Below, piece by piece: positions 40,561 to 52,890 of a DNA stretch of 64,000 nt (its first letter is position 1; each line of letters begins with the position of its first letter). The position numbers and the translations under genes are program-made. The stretch is from Rugamonas aquatica (GTDB lineage: Bacteria; Pseudomonadota; Gammaproteobacteria; Burkholderiales; Burkholderiaceae_D): NCBI RefSeq assembly GCF_009380215.1, contig NZ_WHUG01000001.1, forward strand, positions 62,001-126,000, given 5' to 3'. A model generated the notes under the pieces. It was given only the letters and a program-made list of their open reading frames with translations, was not told the origin of the DNA and searched no databases.

Positions 40561-40678
40561 AGCCTGGCCAAAGTTTCACCCGCAGCACTGTAAGTCAACC
40601 AGTCGTTCCCGGCGTCGTCCAAGGTATCATAGGCGCCGGCAGCCTTACCCGAATAAACCAACTTAGGAGCCTCGTCTC

Positions 40679-41395
40679 ATGTCAAAACCAGCCTACAAGC
40701 GCGTCCTCCTCAAATTGTCCGGCGAAGCCCTGATGGGCGATGATCCTTACGGCATCAACCGCGGCACGATCGAACGGATGGTCGCCGATGTGGCCGAGGT
40801 CGCGAAACTGGGCGTGGAGCTGGCGATCGTCATCGGCGGCGGCAACATCTTCCGCGGCGTCGCCCCGGGCGCCCAGGGCATGGACCGCGCCACCGCCGAC
40901 TACATGGGCATGCTGGCCACCGTCATGAACGCACTGGCGCTGGCGGATGCAATGCGCCATGTCGGCATCACCGCCCGCGTGATGTCGGCGATCGGCATCG
41001 AACAGGTGGTCGAGCCGTATGTGCGCCCGAAAGCCCTGCAGTACCTGGAAGAAGGCAAGGTCGTGGTGTTCGCGGCCGGCACCGGCAACCCGTTCTTCAC
41101 CACCGACACGGCAGCGGCGCTGCGTGGTTCGGAGATGAGCGCGGAGATCGTGCTCAAGGCCACCAAGGTCGACGGCGTCTACACCGCCGATCCGAAGAAG
41201 GATGCTAACGCCACGCTGTACAGCTCGATCACCTTCGACGAAGCCATCGCCAAGCACCTGCAAGTGATGGACGCCACCGCCTTCGCGCTGTGCCGCGACC
41301 AGAAACTGCCGATCAAAGTGTTCTCCATCACCAAGCCGGGCGCGCTGATGCGTGTCATCATGGGCGAGGATGAAGGTACACTGGTCCACGTTTAA
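40679..41395 (+). CDS. pyrH: UMP kinase
   Basis: 238 residues, starting [16 protein letters not shown]. It phosphorylates UMP to UDP, the first step to pyrimidine nucleotides. The motifs are [20 protein letters not shown] for the nucleotide loop and [22 protein letters not shown] near the catalytic site, then [13 protein letters not shown]. Normal length. A terminator lies upstream, and frr begins 42 bases after. Confidence 0.98.
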   Translation: MSKPAYKRVLLKLSGEALMGDDPYGINRGTIERMVADVAEVAKLGVELAIVIGGGNIFRGVAPGAQGMDRATADYMGMLATVMNALALADAMRHVGITARVMSAIGIEQVVEPYVRPKALQYLEEGKVVVFAAGTGNPFFTTDTAAALRGSEMSAEIVLKATKVDGVYTADPKKDANATLYSSITFDEAIAKHLQVMDATAFALCRDQKLPIKVFSITKPGALMRVIMGEDEGTLVHV

Positions 41396-41437
41396 CGCTT
41401 CACGTTTATATTACATTCCGATCACAGGAGAGCAGCA

Positions 41438-41998
41438 ATGTCCGTAGCTGACGTTAAAAAGAGTGCGCAAGAGCGCATGATCAAATCGCTGGAAACCTTG
41501 CGCGCCGATCTGGCCAAGGTCCGCACCGGCCGCGCCCACACCGGCATCCTGGACCACGTGCAGGTCGAGTACTACGGTTCGCCGACCGCGCTGACCCAGG
41601 TCGCCAACGTGACCCTGATCGACGCCCGCACCATCGGTGTGCAGCCGTTCGAGAAGAAGATGGCCGCTACCATCGAGAAAGCCATCCGCGATGCGGACCT
41701 GGGCCTGAACCCATCGTCGCAGGGCGACATGATCCGCGTGCCGACCCCGCCTCTGACCGAAGAGCGCCGCAAGGAAATGGTCAAGCTGGTCAAGAGCGAA
41801 GCGGAAGACGCGAAGATCGCCGTCCGCAACATCCGTCGCGATGCCAATGAAGGCATGAAAAAGCTGGTCAAGGACAAAGCCATCTCGGAAGACGACGAGC
41901 GTCGCGGCACCGATGAAGTGCAGAAGCTGACCGACAAGTTCATCGTCGACATCGACAAGATGGTCGCTGAAAAGGAAAAAGAAGTTCTGACGGTTTAA
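41438..41998 (+). CDS. frr: Ribosome recycling factor
   Basis: 186 residues, typical length. With EF-G it splits ribosomes after termination. The three-helix body carries [21 protein letters not shown], the [14 protein letters not shown] hinge and [28 protein letters not shown]. An AGGAG ribosome site lies upstream. Followed by a palindromic repeat in a 157-base gap before uppS. Confidence 0.98.
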   Translation: MSVADVKKSAQERMIKSLETLRADLAKVRTGRAHTGILDHVQVEYYGSPTALTQVANVTLIDARTIGVQPFEKKMAATIEKAIRDADLGLNPSSQGDMIRVPTPPLTEERRKEMVKLVKSEAEDAKIAVRNIRRDANEGMKKLVKDKAISEDDERRGTDEVQKLTDKFIVDIDKMVAEKEKEVLTV

Positions 41999-42020
41999 GT
42001 TGCCGTCGACCTCCGACGCC

Positions 42021-42090
42021 GTCATTCCCGCGAAAGCGGGAATCCATGCTGAGCTAAGGTTCCATGGATTCCCGCCTTCGCGGGAATGAC
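42021..42090. repeat. Bipartite palindromic repeat, copy 2 (after frr)
   Basis: ATTCCCGCGAAAGCGGGAAT and ATTCCCGCCTTCGCGGGAAT, each a perfect or nearly perfect hairpin, with a 22-26-base core, and the outer GTCATT/AATGAC ends are also inverted. The clearest copy in the window. It lies in the gap frr-uppS. Confidence 0.92.
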
Positions 42091-42110
42091 GTTTCGGGCG
42101 TCTTGTCTTT

Positions 42111-42138
42111 TTGCGTCACACCTGCAATACTTTATACT
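42111..42138 (+). promoter_or_regulatory. Promoter of uppS and downstream genes
   Basis: TTGCGT and TATACT with a 16-base spacer, starting 21 bases after the palindromic repeat. The leader to ATG 42156 would be only about 11 bases. Confidence 0.6.
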
Positions 42139-42155
42139 TTGGCACCAAAGTCTTC

Positions 42156-42907
<752 letters not shown>

Positions 42908-42908
<1 letters not shown>

Positions 42909-43747
42909 TGCTGAAAACTAGGATTATTACCGCTGTGATCTTGCTGGCGGTGTTGCTGCCGGTCCTGTTCTTCAACTACTTCCCTGCGTTTGCCGTCGTC
43001 GTCACGCTGTTTGTCGGCGCCGCGATGTGGGAGGGCGCGCGCCTGTTCGGCCTGGCCGAGATGCGCGCCCGCCTGGTGGGCATCGCCGGCGCCGTGCTGT
43101 TTGCCGTGCTGCTGACGCACGCGGCCAAGCCGGGCGCGGTCAACGCGCTGTACGGCGCGGCCTGCCTGCTGTGGCTGATCCGCTATGCGCCGTCGCTGGG
43201 CCTGGGCCTGCCGCCGCTGGGCGGCGCGGCCAACTGGTCGCTGGCCATCACCTTCAGCTTCGCCGTGTTCGCCTGTTTCTTCGCCATCGTCGGCCTGTAC
43301 CAGCATTCGCCGCTGTACCTGCTGTCGGTGATGGTGCTGGTATGGATCGCCGACATCGGCGCCTACTTCTCCGGCAAGGCTTTCGGCAAGCGCAAGCTGG
43401 CGCCGTCTATCTCGCCGGGCAAATCGTGGGAAGGGGCCATCGGCGGCGGCGTCGCCGTGCTGGCCATCTCGTCGCTCTCCATCGTGCTGGCCGCCGGCGC
43501 ACCGTGGCTGCAGGACACCTTCGCCTACCAGCTGCAAGCGCGCTTCGGCTGGACGCTGGCGCTGCTGGTGCTGCTGCTGATCGTGGCCGCCTCGGTCATC
43601 GGCGACCTGTTCGAATCCCAACTCAAGCGCCGCGCCGGCATCAAGGACAGCAGCAACCTGCTGCCCGGCCACGGCGGCGTGCTTGACCGTATTGACGCCT
43701 TGATCCCGGTCCTGCCGCTGGCAGCGCTGATCGGCTCCTGGTTCTGA
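42908..43747 (+). CDS. cdsA: Phosphatidate cytidylyltransferase
   Basis: 279 residues from ATG 42908; the large in-frame extension upstream to 42575 is only an overlap with uppS. It makes CDP-diacylglycerol for phospholipid synthesis. About eight transmembrane helices. The family signature is at the end: [20 protein letters not shown], then GVLDRIDAL. It ends 11 bases before dxr. Confidence 0.96.
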
Positions 43748-43758
43748 AAGAAATCACT

Positions 43759-44952
43759 ATGCAACGCATCACCATCCTTGGCGCCACCGGCTCGATCGGC
43801 GTGTCCACGCTGGACGTGCTCGCCCGTCATCCGGAGCGCTATTCGGTCTACGCGCTGTCCGCCCACAACCGCATCGACGAACTGGCCGCCCAGTGCATCG
43901 CCTTCCGTCCCGCGCGCGCGGTGGTCGGCACGGCAGAAGGCGCCGGCCGCCTGACGGCGCTGCTGCGCGCCGCCGGCGTCAACACCGAAGTGGAATATGG
44001 CGAAGCGGCGCTGTGCAGCATCGCCAGCGCGCCCGAAGTCGACAGCGTGATGGCGGCCATCGTCGGCGCCGCTGGCCTGGCGCCGACCTTGGCCGCGGCC
44101 CGCGCCGGCAAGAAGGTCCTGCTGGCCAACAAGGAAGCGCTGGTCATGTCCGGCCAGCTGTTCATCGACGCCGCGCACGAAGCGGGCGCGGTGCTGCTGC
44201 CCATCGACAGCGAACACAATGCGATCTTCCAGGGCATGCCGCAGTTCGGCGGCCGCGTGCCGGCAGTGCGCGACGCCAAGGCCGGCATCGCCAAGATCCT
44301 GCTGACCGCTTCCGGCGGTCCGTTCCTGACGCGCGACGTCGCCACGCTGGACGCGGTCACACCGGAGCAGGCCTGCAAGCATCCCAACTGGTCGATGGGC
44401 CGCAAGATCTCGGTCGATTCCGCGACCATGATGAACAAGGGCCTGGAAGTGATCGAGGCCCACTGGCTGTTCGGCGCACCGGCCGAGCAGATCGAGGTGG
44501 TGATCCATCCGCAGTCGGTGATCCATTCGATGGTGTCGTATGTCGACGGTTCGGTGCTGGCGCAGTTGGGCAATCCCGACATGCGTACGCCGATCGCGCA
44601 CGCGCTGGCCTACCCGGAGCGCATCGAATCCGGCGTGGCCCAGCTGGACCTGACGCAGATCGCCACGCTGCAATTCGAACGTCCGGACTTCAACCGCTTC
44701 CCGTGCCTGGCGCTGGCCTTCGACGCGCTCAAGGCCGGCGGCACCGCGCCGGCACTGCTGAACGCGGCCAACGAGATCGCGGTGCAAGCCTTCCTCGATC
44801 TGAAGATCGGCTTCCGCCAGATCGACCGCGTGATCGCCCATGTGATGGCGGCGCTGCCGCACGGCGCGGCGCACAGCATCGAGGCGGTGATGGCGCAGGA
44901 CGCCGCCGCCCGCGTCGCCGCTGAAACCTATATCGCCGGACTGGCAAAATGA
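43759..44952 (+). CDS. dxr: 1-deoxy-D-xylulose 5-phosphate reductoisomerase
   Basis: 397 residues. It commits the MEP pathway to isoprenoids. The NADPH loop is [16 protein letters not shown], the metal and substrate parts are [19 protein letters not shown] and [23 protein letters not shown]. Typical length. Its stop overlaps the rseP start by four bases. Placed with uppS because both serve polyprenyl supply. Confidence 0.98.
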   Translation: MQRITILGATGSIGVSTLDVLARHPERYSVYALSAHNRIDELAAQCIAFRPARAVVGTAEGAGRLTALLRAAGVNTEVEYGEAALCSIASAPEVDSVMAAIVGAAGLAPTLAAARAGKKVLLANKEALVMSGQLFIDAAHEAGAVLLPIDSEHNAIFQGMPQFGGRVPAVRDAKAGIAKILLTASGGPFLTRDVATLDAVTPEQACKHPNWSMGRKISVDSATMMNKGLEVIEAHWLFGAPAEQIEVVIHPQSVIHSMVSYVDGSVLAQLGNPDMRTPIAHALAYPERIESGVAQLDLTQIATLQFERPDFNRFPCLALAFDALKAGGTAPALLNAANEIAVQAFLDLKIGFRQIDRVIAHVMAALPHGAAHSIEAVMAQDAAARVAAETYIAGLAK

Positions 44953-46319
44953 ACTTCCTGCAAACCGCGCTGGCCTTCATCGTCTGCCTGGGCTCCCTGA
45001 TTATCTTCCATGAGCTGGGCCATTACCTGGTGGCGCGCTGGTGCGGCGTGAAGGTGCTGCGCTTCTCGGTCGGCATGGGCAAGGTGGTGTGGTCGCGCCG
45101 TTTCGGGCCGGACCAGACCGAATGGGCCGTGTCGGCGCTGCCGCTGGGCGGCTACGTCAAGATGCTCGATGCCCGCGAGGCCGATCTCGGCGACCTGCCG
45201 CCTGCAGACCTCAAACGCGAATTCACCCGCCAGAATGTGTGGAAGCGCATCGCCATCGTGGCCGCCGGTCCGGCGGCCAACTTCCTGATCGCGATCGTGC
45301 TGTTCGCAGGCCTGTATATGCACGGCGTCGAAGAACCGACCAGCAAGATCAGCGTGCGCGCCAATGAGGCCGCCGTGCCGACGGCCGCGTGGAGCGCGGG
45401 CCTGCGCAGCGGCGACGTGGTCACCGCCGTCAACGAGCAGCCGGTGGCCGTGTGGTCCGAGCTGCGCTGGAACCTGATTCAATCGGCCATCGACAAAACC
45501 GAAGCCCGCGTCGCCGTCGAGCGCACGGGGCAGGGCCGCTTCACCTTCGTGCTGCCGGCCGCCGTGCTGGCGACGCTGGACCTGGAGGGCGACGTGCCCG
45601 GCAAGCTGGGGGTGGGCGTGGCCCGTCCGGCGCCGGTGGTGCAGGACGTGGTCGCGGGCGGCCCGGCCGCGCGCGCCGGCCTGCTCAAGGGCGACCTGCT
45701 GCTGTCGGTGGATGGCACGCCTGTCGCCGACGGCATCGCCTTCATCGACATCATCCGCGCCGCCGCCGGCAAGACCGTGCAGGTGGCGGTGCGCCGCGCC
45801 GGCCAGGAACTGGTGCTGTCCATGGTGCCGCTGGCCGAGCAGGCAAAGACCGGTAAGGGAACTGTAACAGTCGGTAAGATCAGCGCTTACGTCGCGCAGC
45901 TGCCGGATATGATCAGCGTGCCATCGTCCCCGATTGCGGCCGTCGGCAAGGCGCTGGCGCGGGTATGGGATACCTGCACCATGACGGTGAAAATGATCGG
46001 CAAGATGGCCACCGGCGAAGTCTCGCTGAAGAACGTCACCGGCCCGATCACCATCGCCGATTATGCCGGGCAGACCGCACGAATGGGCGCGGCCAGCTAT
46101 TTGAGCTTCATCGCCTTCATCAGCATCAGTTTGGGGGTAATGAATTTGCTACCAATTCCCGTTCTAGATGGGGGGCATTTGCTGTATTATTCGCTGGAAG
46201 TTTTAACTGGGCGTTCTGTGCCGGAGCGTTTTGGTGAGATTGCGCAGCGCCTGGGCATGGGTTTGCTACTGACATTAATGCTGCTGGCGGTGTTTAACGA
46301 CGTCGCGCGGCTGCTGTAG
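44949..46319 (+). CDS. rseP: RIP metalloprotease RseP (site-2 protease)
   Basis: 456 residues. It cleaves anti-sigma factor and remnant signal peptides in the inner membrane. The zinc motif HELGH is at residues 21-25, two PDZ domains lie in the periplasm (about 110-290), and the C-terminal [18 protein letters not shown] supplies the third zinc ligand. Complete. It is followed by bamA after 65 bases. Confidence 0.98.
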   Translation: MNFLQTALAFIVCLGSLIIFHELGHYLVARWCGVKVLRFSVGMGKVVWSRRFGPDQTEWAVSALPLGGYVKMLDAREADLGDLPPADLKREFTRQNVWKRIAIVAAGPAANFLIAIVLFAGLYMHGVEEPTSKISVRANEAAVPTAAWSAGLRSGDVVTAVNEQPVAVWSELRWNLIQSAIDKTEARVAVERTGQGRFTFVLPAAVLATLDLEGDVPGKLGVGVARPAPVVQDVVAGGPAARAGLLKGDLLLSVDGTPVADGIAFIDIIRAAAGKTVQVAVRRAGQELVLSMVPLAEQAKTGKGTVTVGKISAYVAQLPDMISVPSSPIAAVGKALARVWDTCTMTVKMIGKMATGEVSLKNVTGPITIADYAGQTARMGAASYLSFIAFISISLGVMNLLPIPVLDGGHLLYYSLEVLTGRSVPERFGEIAQRLGMGLLLTLMLLAVFNDVARLL

Positions 46320-46384
46320 CAGGCCCGTTTTCGCTTTGACCATGTTTATGAGTAGTTCGTTGATTTAGCCATTGAATAACCCCA

Positions 46385-48721
46385 ATGAAATTATATTCTG
46401 ACCGTATTACTTCATCTTCCTTTCGCCGCAGCCTGATCGGCGCCGCTGTCCTGGCGCTGTGCGCCGGCAGCGCCATGGCCATCGAGCCCTTCGTCATCAA
46501 AGACATCCGCGTCGAAGGGATCCAGCGTACGGAAGCCGGTACGGTCTTCAGCTACCTGCCGGTACGGGTCGGCGAGACCTTCAACGACGACAAGTCCATC
46601 ACCGCCATCAAGGCGCTGTATGCCACCGGTTTCTTCAAGGACGTCAAGCTGGAAGCCGACGGCGGCGTGCTGGTGGTGCTGGTCGAGGAACGTCCGGCCA
46701 TCTCCAAGGTGGAGTTCACCGGCACCAAGGAATTTGAAAAAGACACGCTGGTCAAGGCGCTGAAAGACATCGGCGTCGGCGAGACCAAGATTTTCGACAA
46801 GGCGTCGGTCGACCGCGCCGAGCAAGAGCTCAAGCGCCAGTACCTGTCGCACGGCCTGTACGGCGTGAAGATCGTCACCACCGTCACCCCGATCGAGCGT
46901 AACCGCGTCAACATCACCTTCGCGGTGGACGAGGGCGACATCGCCAAGATCAAGCAGATCAACATCGTCGGCAACAAGGTGTTCTCGGACAAGGAGCTGA
47001 AAGACCAGCTGGCCCTGAACACCGGCGGCTGGTTCAGCTGGTACACCAAGGCCGACCAGTACTCCAAGACCAAGCTGACCGGCGATATCGAGTCGCTCAA
47101 GTCCTACTATCTGAACCGCGGCTACATCGAGATGCAGATCGATTCGACCCAGGTGTCGATCACGCCGGACAAGAAGGACATCTACATCACGATCAACATC
47201 ACCGAGGGTGAGAAGTACAAGGTCTCCGGCATCAAGTTCGAAGGCGAGACCTTCGGCCGCGAAGAGGAACTGCGCTCGCTGGTGCTGCTGCGCCAGGGCG
47301 AGACCTATTCGGGCGAGCGCCTGACCGCCACCAACAAGCTGATCTCGGATCGCCTGGGCACCTTCGGCTACGCCTTCGCCAACGTTAACGCCAGCCCTGA
47401 TATCGACCAGAAGAAACGCGAAGTCGCGTTCACCTTCTTCATCGATCCGGGCAAGCGCGCCTACGTGCGCCACATGAACATCGCCGGCAACACCACCACC
47501 CGCGACGAAGTCATCCGCCGCGAGTTCCGCCAGTTCGAATCGTCGTGGTACGACGCCAACAAGATCAAGTATTCGCGCGACCGCGTCGACCGCCTGGGCT
47601 ACTTCAAGGACGTGACCATCGACACGCCTGAAGCGCAGGGCACGTCCGACCAGGTGGACGTCAACCTGACCGTGGTCGAGCGCCCGACCGGTAACTTCCA
47701 GATCGGCGGCGCGTTCTCGCAGTCGGAGAAGTTCACCTTCCAGGCGGCGATCCAGCAGGCCAACTTCGCCGGTTCGGGCACCACCGTCGGTGTCGAATTC
47801 AACACCTCGAAGTACAGCCGCACTGTGTCGTTCTCGCAGACCGACCCTTACTACACCGACGACGGTGTGTCGCGCGCCTACGAGGTATACCTGCGTACGC
47901 AGCAGCCGCCGGCGCTCAACATCGGTAGCTACACCATCCGCCAGACCGGTGGCCGCATCAGCTACGGCGTGCCGTTCTCGGAAGTCGATACGGTGTTCTT
48001 CGGTATCGGCGTGGAGCGCTCGAAGATCACCACCGACGCCACCTCGCCGGTGCGCTTCAAGGAATACGTCACCACCATCACCGGCGCCAAGGACGGCATC
48101 GGTACCGCCTCGACCTACGCGCTGCCGCTGACCGCCGCCTGGGCGCGCGACAGCCGCGATTCTGCGCTGACGCCGACCGTGGGCCGCTACCAGCGCTTCA
48201 ACTTCGAGCTGGACGTGGCAGGCCGCCAGAAATACTACCGCGCCGTGTATGAGCACAACTGGTTCAAACCGCTGACGCCGAAGATCACGCTGGCACTGAA
48301 GGGCGAGATCGACTACGGCCACGGCCTGGGCAACAGCAGCTATCCGGTGTTCAAGAACTTCTACGGCGGCGGCATCGGTTCGGTGCGCGGCTACCTGAGC
48401 TCTTCGCTGGGCGCGGTCGACAATGTGTACGGCGACGCCCTGGGCGGCGCCTCGCGCGTGATCGGCAATGCCGAGCTGCAGCTGCCGTTCCCGGGTTCGG
48501 GCCAGGACCGCAGCCTGCGCTGGTTCGGTTTCCTCGATACCGGACAGGTCTACCAGGAAGGCCAGAAGATGCGTTATTCCGAGTTGCGCTACTCCTCGGG
48601 TCTGGGCATCAGCTGGATTTCGCCGGTGGGTCCGCTCAAGTTGAGTTATGCTAAGCCTTTGAACGCCAAGCCGGGCGATCGTCTGGAACGCTTCCAGTTC
48701 CAGATGGGTACCGGCTTCTAA
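46385..48721 (+). CDS. bamA: Outer membrane assembly factor BamA
   Basis: 778 residues. Signal peptide at about 1-29 (ending SAMA), five POTRA domains (about 30-430; the first begins PFVIKDIRVEGIQRTEAGTV), and a 16-strand barrel that ends with QFQMGTGF, an aromatic C-terminus. It inserts beta-barrel proteins into the outer membrane. The lid motif VRGYLSSSLG occurs in strand region 12 (VRGY). Normal neighbour order rseP-bamA-skp. Confidence 0.98.
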   Translation: MKLYSDRITSSSFRRSLIGAAVLALCAGSAMAIEPFVIKDIRVEGIQRTEAGTVFSYLPVRVGETFNDDKSITAIKALYATGFFKDVKLEADGGVLVVLVEERPAISKVEFTGTKEFEKDTLVKALKDIGVGETKIFDKASVDRAEQELKRQYLSHGLYGVKIVTTVTPIERNRVNITFAVDEGDIAKIKQINIVGNKVFSDKELKDQLALNTGGWFSWYTKADQYSKTKLTGDIESLKSYYLNRGYIEMQIDSTQVSITPDKKDIYITINITEGEKYKVSGIKFEGETFGREEELRSLVLLRQGETYSGERLTATNKLISDRLGTFGYAFANVNASPDIDQKKREVAFTFFIDPGKRAYVRHMNIAGNTTTRDEVIRREFRQFESSWYDANKIKYSRDRVDRLGYFKDVTIDTPEAQGTSDQVDVNLTVVERPTGNFQIGGAFSQSEKFTFQAAIQQANFAGSGTTVGVEFNTSKYSRTVSFSQTDPYYTDDGVSRAYEVYLRTQQPPALNIGSYTIRQTGGRISYGVPFSEVDTVFFGIGVERSKITTDATSPVRFKEYVTTITGAKDGIGTASTYALPLTAAWARDSRDSALTPTVGRYQRFNFELDVAGRQKYYRAVYEHNWFKPLTPKITLALKGEIDYGHGLGNSSYPVFKNFYGGGIGSVRGYLSSSLGAVDNVYGDALGGASRVIGNAELQLPFPGSGQDRSLRWFGFLDTGQVYQEGQKMRYSELRYSSGLGISWISPVGPLKLSYAKPLNAKPGDRLERFQFQMGTGF

Positions 48722-48779
48722 GGCGGCAGGTTGATACTGCGATGGCATTGAGTACTAATATTTACTTCGGAGAAACAAG

Positions 48780-49304
48780 TTGAAGACTGCGTCCGCTACC
48801 CTGACCAAATCTCTCGCCGTGCTTGCACTGGGCTGGTGTGCATTGGCGCCGGTGCAGGCCCAGACCTCGGCCTCGCGCATCGCCTGGCTGAGCGCTGAGC
48901 GCATCTACAACGAATCCAAGCTGGCCAAGCTGGCCGGCGAGAAGCTGCAGGAAGAGTTCAAGAGCCGCGAGAAAGCCATGCAGGATATGGCCGCGCGCCT
49001 GAAGTCGGCGTCGGAAAAGCTGGAGAAGGACATGCCGACGCTGGCCGAAGCCGACCGCGTCAAGCGCCAGCGCGACGTGTTCGAGCTCGATAAGGAATAC
49101 CAGCGCCGCCAGCGCGAGTTCCGTGAAGACCTGAGCCAGCGCACCAGCGAAGAGCGCCAGGCGATCTCGGAAAAAGCCACCAAGATCATCAAGCAGATGG
49201 CGTCGGTGGAAGGGTTCGACATCGTCTTGCAGGATGCGGTCTGGGCCAGCCCGCGCATCGACATCACCGACAAAGTGCTGGCCGCGCTGGATAAAGACAA
49301 GTAA
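48780..49304 (+). CDS. skp: Periplasmic chaperone Skp/OmpH
   Basis: 174 residues with a TTG start after CGGAGAAACAAG. A signal peptide (up to about residue 27, ending VQA) is followed by the Skp core: RIAWLSAERIYNESKLAKLA, then a long helical hairpin (LQEEFKSREKAMQDMAARL and back). It carries unfolded outer-membrane proteins to BamA. 58 bases after bamA. The alternative start with MKTASAT in frame is the same codon. Confidence 0.94.
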   Translation: MKTASATLTKSLAVLALGWCALAPVQAQTSASRIAWLSAERIYNESKLAKLAGEKLQEEFKSREKAMQDMAARLKSASEKLEKDMPTLAEADRVKRQRDVFELDKEYQRRQREFREDLSQRTSEERQAISEKATKIIKQMASVEGFDIVLQDAVWASPRIDITDKVLAALDKDK

Positions 49305-49328
49305 AACACATCAAGATTGGATCACCCG

Positions 49329-50384
49329 ATGGGCACTCGACTAGGGGAATTGGTCGAACGCCTCGGCGGGCAGTTGGTGGGGGACGCGAACCTGGTAGTC
49401 ACCGGGATCGCGCCACTGACGGACGCCGGCGTTTCGCACATCAGCTTTCTCAGCAATAGCAAACTGCGCGCGCAGGCGCTGCAAAGCCAGGCGGCGGCAC
49501 TGATCGTGTCGGCCGCCGACGACGATTTCATCGCAGCCGGCTACAGCGGCGCGCGCATCGTCACCAACAACCCGTACGTGTATTTCGCCCGCGCTGCGCA
49601 GTATTTCGAATCCCTGACGGCCATCGTGCCGGCGCCCGGCGTACACGCCAGCGCGGTGGTGGCCGATGACGCCAGCATCGCCGCCAGCGCCCACGTGGGC
49701 GCGCGCGTGGTGATCGAAAGCGGCGCGGTGATCGGCGAGCGCGCGGTGATCGGCGCCGGCTGCTACATCGGCCGCGACGCCGTCATCGGCGAGGATACGC
49801 AGTTGTTCGCCAACGTGACCTTCCAGGCGCGCTGCGTGATCGGCAAGCGGGGCATCATTCATTCGGGCGCCGTGATCGGCACCGACGGTTTCGGTTTCGC
49901 CAACGAGGGCGGGGTCTACATCAAGATTCCGCAGACCGGGCGGGTAGTGATCGGCGACGATGTGGACATCGGCGCCAACACCACCATCGACCGCGGCGCG
50001 CTGGCCGACACGATACTGGAAGACGGCGTGAAGCTGGACAACCAGATCCAGATCGGCCACAACTGCCATATCGGCGCGCACACGGCGATGGCCGGCTGCG
50101 TCGGCGTGGCCGGCAGCGCGAAGATCGGCAAGTACTGCACCTTCGGCGGCGCCGCCATGGTGCTGGGACATCTGACCATCGCCGACAAGGTGCATGTGGG
50201 CTCGGGCAGCATGGTGTCCCGCTCCATTTTGGAACCGGGACAGTACACGGGCTTTTATCCGCTGGCCAAAAACAGCGAGTGGGAAAAATCGGCCGCCATC
50301 GTTCGCAATCTGTCGACGATGCGCGATAAAATCCGCGCGCTGGAAAAAACAATTAAAACATTGACGAATCAAGACGAGAAATAA
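49329..50384 (+). CDS. lpxD: UDP-3-O-acyl-glucosamine N-acyltransferase
   Basis: 351 residues from ATG 49329 ([16 protein letters not shown]), chosen over an upstream TTG at 49317 by alignment to other LpxD starts. It adds the third acyl chain in lipid A synthesis. The N-terminal uridine-binding domain is followed by about ten left-handed beta-helix hexapeptides. The catalytic His is within [22 protein letters not shown]-terminal helix ends the chain. 24 bases after skp. Confidence 0.96.
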   Translation: MGTRLGELVERLGGQLVGDANLVVTGIAPLTDAGVSHISFLSNSKLRAQALQSQAAALIVSAADDDFIAAGYSGARIVTNNPYVYFARAAQYFESLTAIVPAPGVHASAVVADDASIAASAHVGARVVIESGAVIGERAVIGAGCYIGRDAVIGEDTQLFANVTFQARCVIGKRGIIHSGAVIGTDGFGFANEGGVYIKIPQTGRVVIGDDVDIGANTTIDRGALADTILEDGVKLDNQIQIGHNCHIGAHTAMAGCVGVAGSAKIGKYCTFGGAAMVLGHLTIADKVHVGSGSMVSRSILEPGQYTGFYPLAKNSEWEKSAAIVRNLSTMRDKIRALEKTIKTLTNQDEK

Positions 50385-50386
50385 TC

Positions 50387-50908
50387 ATGACCACCACCAC
50401 CCCTGCCACCCCTGTTACCTCCGAATCCACCTGCACCAAGAAGTGCCTGGATATCCACGCCATCAAACAGTACCTGCCGCACCGCTATCCGCTGCTGCTG
50501 GTGGACCGCGTGCTGGACTGGGAGTCGGGCAAGACCATCACCGCGATCAAGAACGTCACCGTCAATGAAGAATTCTTCAACGGCCACTTCCCGCACAAGC
50601 CAGTGATGCCGGGCGTGCTGATGATCGAAGCGATGGCGCAAACCGCCGCCATCCTGTCCTTCCTGACCATGGACATCAAGCCGGACGAGAACTCGGTGGT
50701 GTACTTCGTCGGCATCGACAACGCGCGCTTCAAGCGTCCGGTGGAGCCGGGCGACCAGCTGGTGATGAACGTCGAGATCCTGCGCGTCGCGCGCGGCATC
50801 TGGAAGTACAAGGCGGTCGGCACGGTCGACGGCCAGACCGCGGTCGAGGCGGAACTGATGTGCACCATCCGCAGCGCCACGGACGCCAGCCAGCCAGCAG
50901 GGAAGTAA
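50387..50908 (+). CDS. fabZ: 3-hydroxyacyl-ACP dehydratase FabZ
   Basis: 173 residues, about 20 longer than usual at the N-terminus (a Thr/Pro-rich [14 protein letters not shown] segment). It dehydrates hydroxyacyl-ACP in fatty acid synthesis. The active-site His is in [20 protein letters not shown], with the downstream Glu in that motif. The hot-dog fold start [17 protein letters not shown] is intact. It sits between lpxD and lpxA because both compete for the same hydroxyacyl-ACP. Confidence 0.97.
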   Translation: MTTTTPATPVTSESTCTKKCLDIHAIKQYLPHRYPLLLVDRVLDWESGKTITAIKNVTVNEEFFNGHFPHKPVMPGVLMIEAMAQTAAILSFLTMDIKPDENSVVYFVGIDNARFKRPVEPGDQLVMNVEILRVARGIWKYKAVGTVDGQTAVEAELMCTIRSATDASQPAGK

Positions 50909-50910
50909 TC

Positions 50911-51699
50911 ATGTCCAAGATCCACGCCACCGCCATCATCGATCCGAAGGCGCAGCTCGACGAATCCGTCGAAGTGGGACCGTACTCGGTGATCGGCCCC
51001 AACGTCGTGATCGGCCCGCGCACCGTGGTCGGTCCGCACGTGGTCATCGAGGGCAATACGACCATCGGCAGCGACAACAAGTTCTTCCAGTTCTCGTCGA
51101 TCGGCGCCGCGCCGCAGGACAAGAAGTGGAACGGCGAGCCGACCCGCCTGACCATCGGCGACCGCAACACCATCCGCGAGTTCTGCACCTTCAACACCGG
51201 CACGGTGCAGGACAAGGGCGTGACCTCGCTGGGCAACGACAACTGGATTTCGGCCTACGTCCACCTGGCGCACGACTGCCAGGTCGGCAGCAACACGATC
51301 TTCTCGAACAACGCGCAGATCGCCGGCCACGTCGAAATCGGCGACTGGGTCATCATGAGCGGCTTCGCCAATGTGCACCAGTTCTGCAAGATCGGCGCGC
51401 ACGCGTTTGTCGGCATGAGCACTTCGCTGACGCAGGACGTGCCGCCGTTCGTGCTGTTGAACGGTAATCCGGCCCAGGCCCACGGCGTCAACATCGAAGG
51501 CCTGAAACGCCGCGGCTTCACGCGCGAGCAGATCAACGGCATCCGCACCGCCTACAAGTTGATCTACCGTTCCGGCCTGACGCTGGAAGAGGCCAAGGTC
51601 GCGCTGCAAGCGGAAGAAGATGCGACGCCGGCAGCGGCCGAGCAGATTCGTTCGATGCGCGAATTCCTCAGTATCGCCAGCCGTGGCATCGTCCGCTGA
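50911..51699 (+). CDS. lpxA: Acyl-ACP-UDP-N-acetylglucosamine O-acyltransferase
   Basis: 262 residues from ATG 50911. It is the first step of lipid A synthesis. Left-handed beta-helix repeats start at SKIHATAIIDPKAQL, the catalytic His lies in YVHLAHDCQVGSN, and a helical C-terminus has GFTREQINGIRTAYKLIYR. It starts 2 bases after the fabZ stop. It overlaps lpxB by 17 bases. Confidence 0.97.
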   Translation: MSKIHATAIIDPKAQLDESVEVGPYSVIGPNVVIGPRTVVGPHVVIEGNTTIGSDNKFFQFSSIGAAPQDKKWNGEPTRLTIGDRNTIREFCTFNTGTVQDKGVTSLGNDNWISAYVHLAHDCQVGSNTIFSNNAQIAGHVEIGDWVIMSGFANVHQFCKIGAHAFVGMSTSLTQDVPPFVLLNGNPAQAHGVNIEGLKRRGFTREQINGIRTAYKLIYRSGLTLEEAKVALQAEEDATPAAAEQIRSMREFLSIASRGIVR

Positions 51700-52870
51700 C
51701 CTGACGCCGGCCTCCGCGCCGGCTGCGTCGCCGCTGTCTTTGGCGCTGGTGGCCGGCGAGCCGTCCGGCGATTTGCTGGCGGCGCGGCTGTTGTCGGGAT
51801 TGCGCCCGCATCTGCCGGAAGCTCGCTTCCACGGCATCGGCGGCGAACACATGATGGCCCAGGGCTTCGAATCGCACTGCCCCATGGACAAGCTGACAGT
51901 GCGCGGCCTGCTGGCCGTGATCCCGCGCTACCGCGAAATCAAGGGCATACAAAACCAGCTGCGTGACCAGTTGCTGGCCGAGCGGCCGGCAGCCTTCATC
52001 GGCGCCGACTATCCGGGCTTTAACCTCGGGCTGGAAGAGCAGCTCAAGGCGGCCGGCATTCCGACCATCCACTACATCGGGCCGCAGATCTGGGCCTGGC
52101 GCGGTGGACGCATCAAGAAAATCATCCGCGCCGTGTCGCACATGCTGGTGGTGTTTCCGTTTGAAGAGGAGATCTACCGCCAGGCCGGCGTGCCGGTCAG
52201 CTATGTCGGCCATCCGCTGGCGGAGCTGATCCCGATGGCGCCGGACGAGGCGGGCGCGCGTCGCGCGCTGGGTTTGCCGGAGGACGCCAATGTGGTGGCC
52301 ATCATGCCGGGCAGCCGCATGTCCGAGCTCAAATACAATACGGCGGCCTTCGTCGGCGCGGCGCGGCTGCTGCAACAGCGCGACCGTTCGCTGCGTTTCG
52401 TGGCGCCGATGGCGGGCGAGCGGCAGCGCCAGTACTTCCTCGAACTGGTGGCGCAGGCCGGCCTGCAGGACGTCGAAATACAGCTGCTGGACGGCCAGTC
52501 GCATACGGCCATCGCAGCGGCGGACGCGGTGCTGGTGGCGTCGGGCACGGCGTCGCTGGAGGTGGCGCTGTTCAAGAAGCCGATGGTGATCGCCTATCGC
52601 ATGATGGAGCTGGAATGGCAGATCCTGCGCCACTTCGGCTACCAGCCGTGGATCGGTTTGCCGAACATCCTGTCGCGCGAGTTCGTGGTGCCGGAGCTGC
52701 TGCAAAACGCGGCCAACCCGCAGGCGCTGGCGGACGCGATGTGGAAGCAGCTGAGCGACGCGCCGCACCGCCTGCGGCTGGCCGAGCGCTTCACCGACAT
52801 GCATCACAGCCTGCTGCGCAACAGCGCGGTGGAGAGCGCGGCCGCCGTGCTCAAGGTCATCAAAGCTTAA
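51683..52870 (+). CDS. lpxB: Lipid-A-disaccharide synthase
   Basis: 395 residues if it starts at GTG 51683, inside the end of lpxA; the exact start is uncertain because the first 15 residues are a weakly conserved Ala/Pro-rich stretch. It joins two acylated glucosamines. The core begins [19 protein letters not shown], with the [12 protein letters not shown] and [17 protein letters not shown] segments typical for the family, and later [30 protein letters not shown] is near the end. Confidence 0.95.
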   Translation: MASSADLTPASAPAASPLSLALVAGEPSGDLLAARLLSGLRPHLPEARFHGIGGEHMMAQGFESHCPMDKLTVRGLLAVIPRYREIKGIQNQLRDQLLAERPAAFIGADYPGFNLGLEEQLKAAGIPTIHYIGPQIWAWRGGRIKKIIRAVSHMLVVFPFEEEIYRQAGVPVSYVGHPLAELIPMAPDEAGARRALGLPEDANVVAIMPGSRMSELKYNTAAFVGAARLLQQRDRSLRFVAPMAGERQRQYFLELVAQAGLQDVEIQLLDGQSHTAIAAADAVLVASGTASLEVALFKKPMVIAYRMMELEWQILRHFGYQPWIGLPNILSREFVVPELLQNAANPQALADAMWKQLSDAPHRLRLAERFTDMHHSLLRNSAVESAAAVLKVIKA

Positions 52871-52890
52871 CTGTATCAACGAGAATCAAC

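Noticed and set aside
49317..49328. TTG start for lpxD
   Set aside because: The ATG start gives the conserved [12 protein letters not shown] beginning, and the extra four residues are unsupported.
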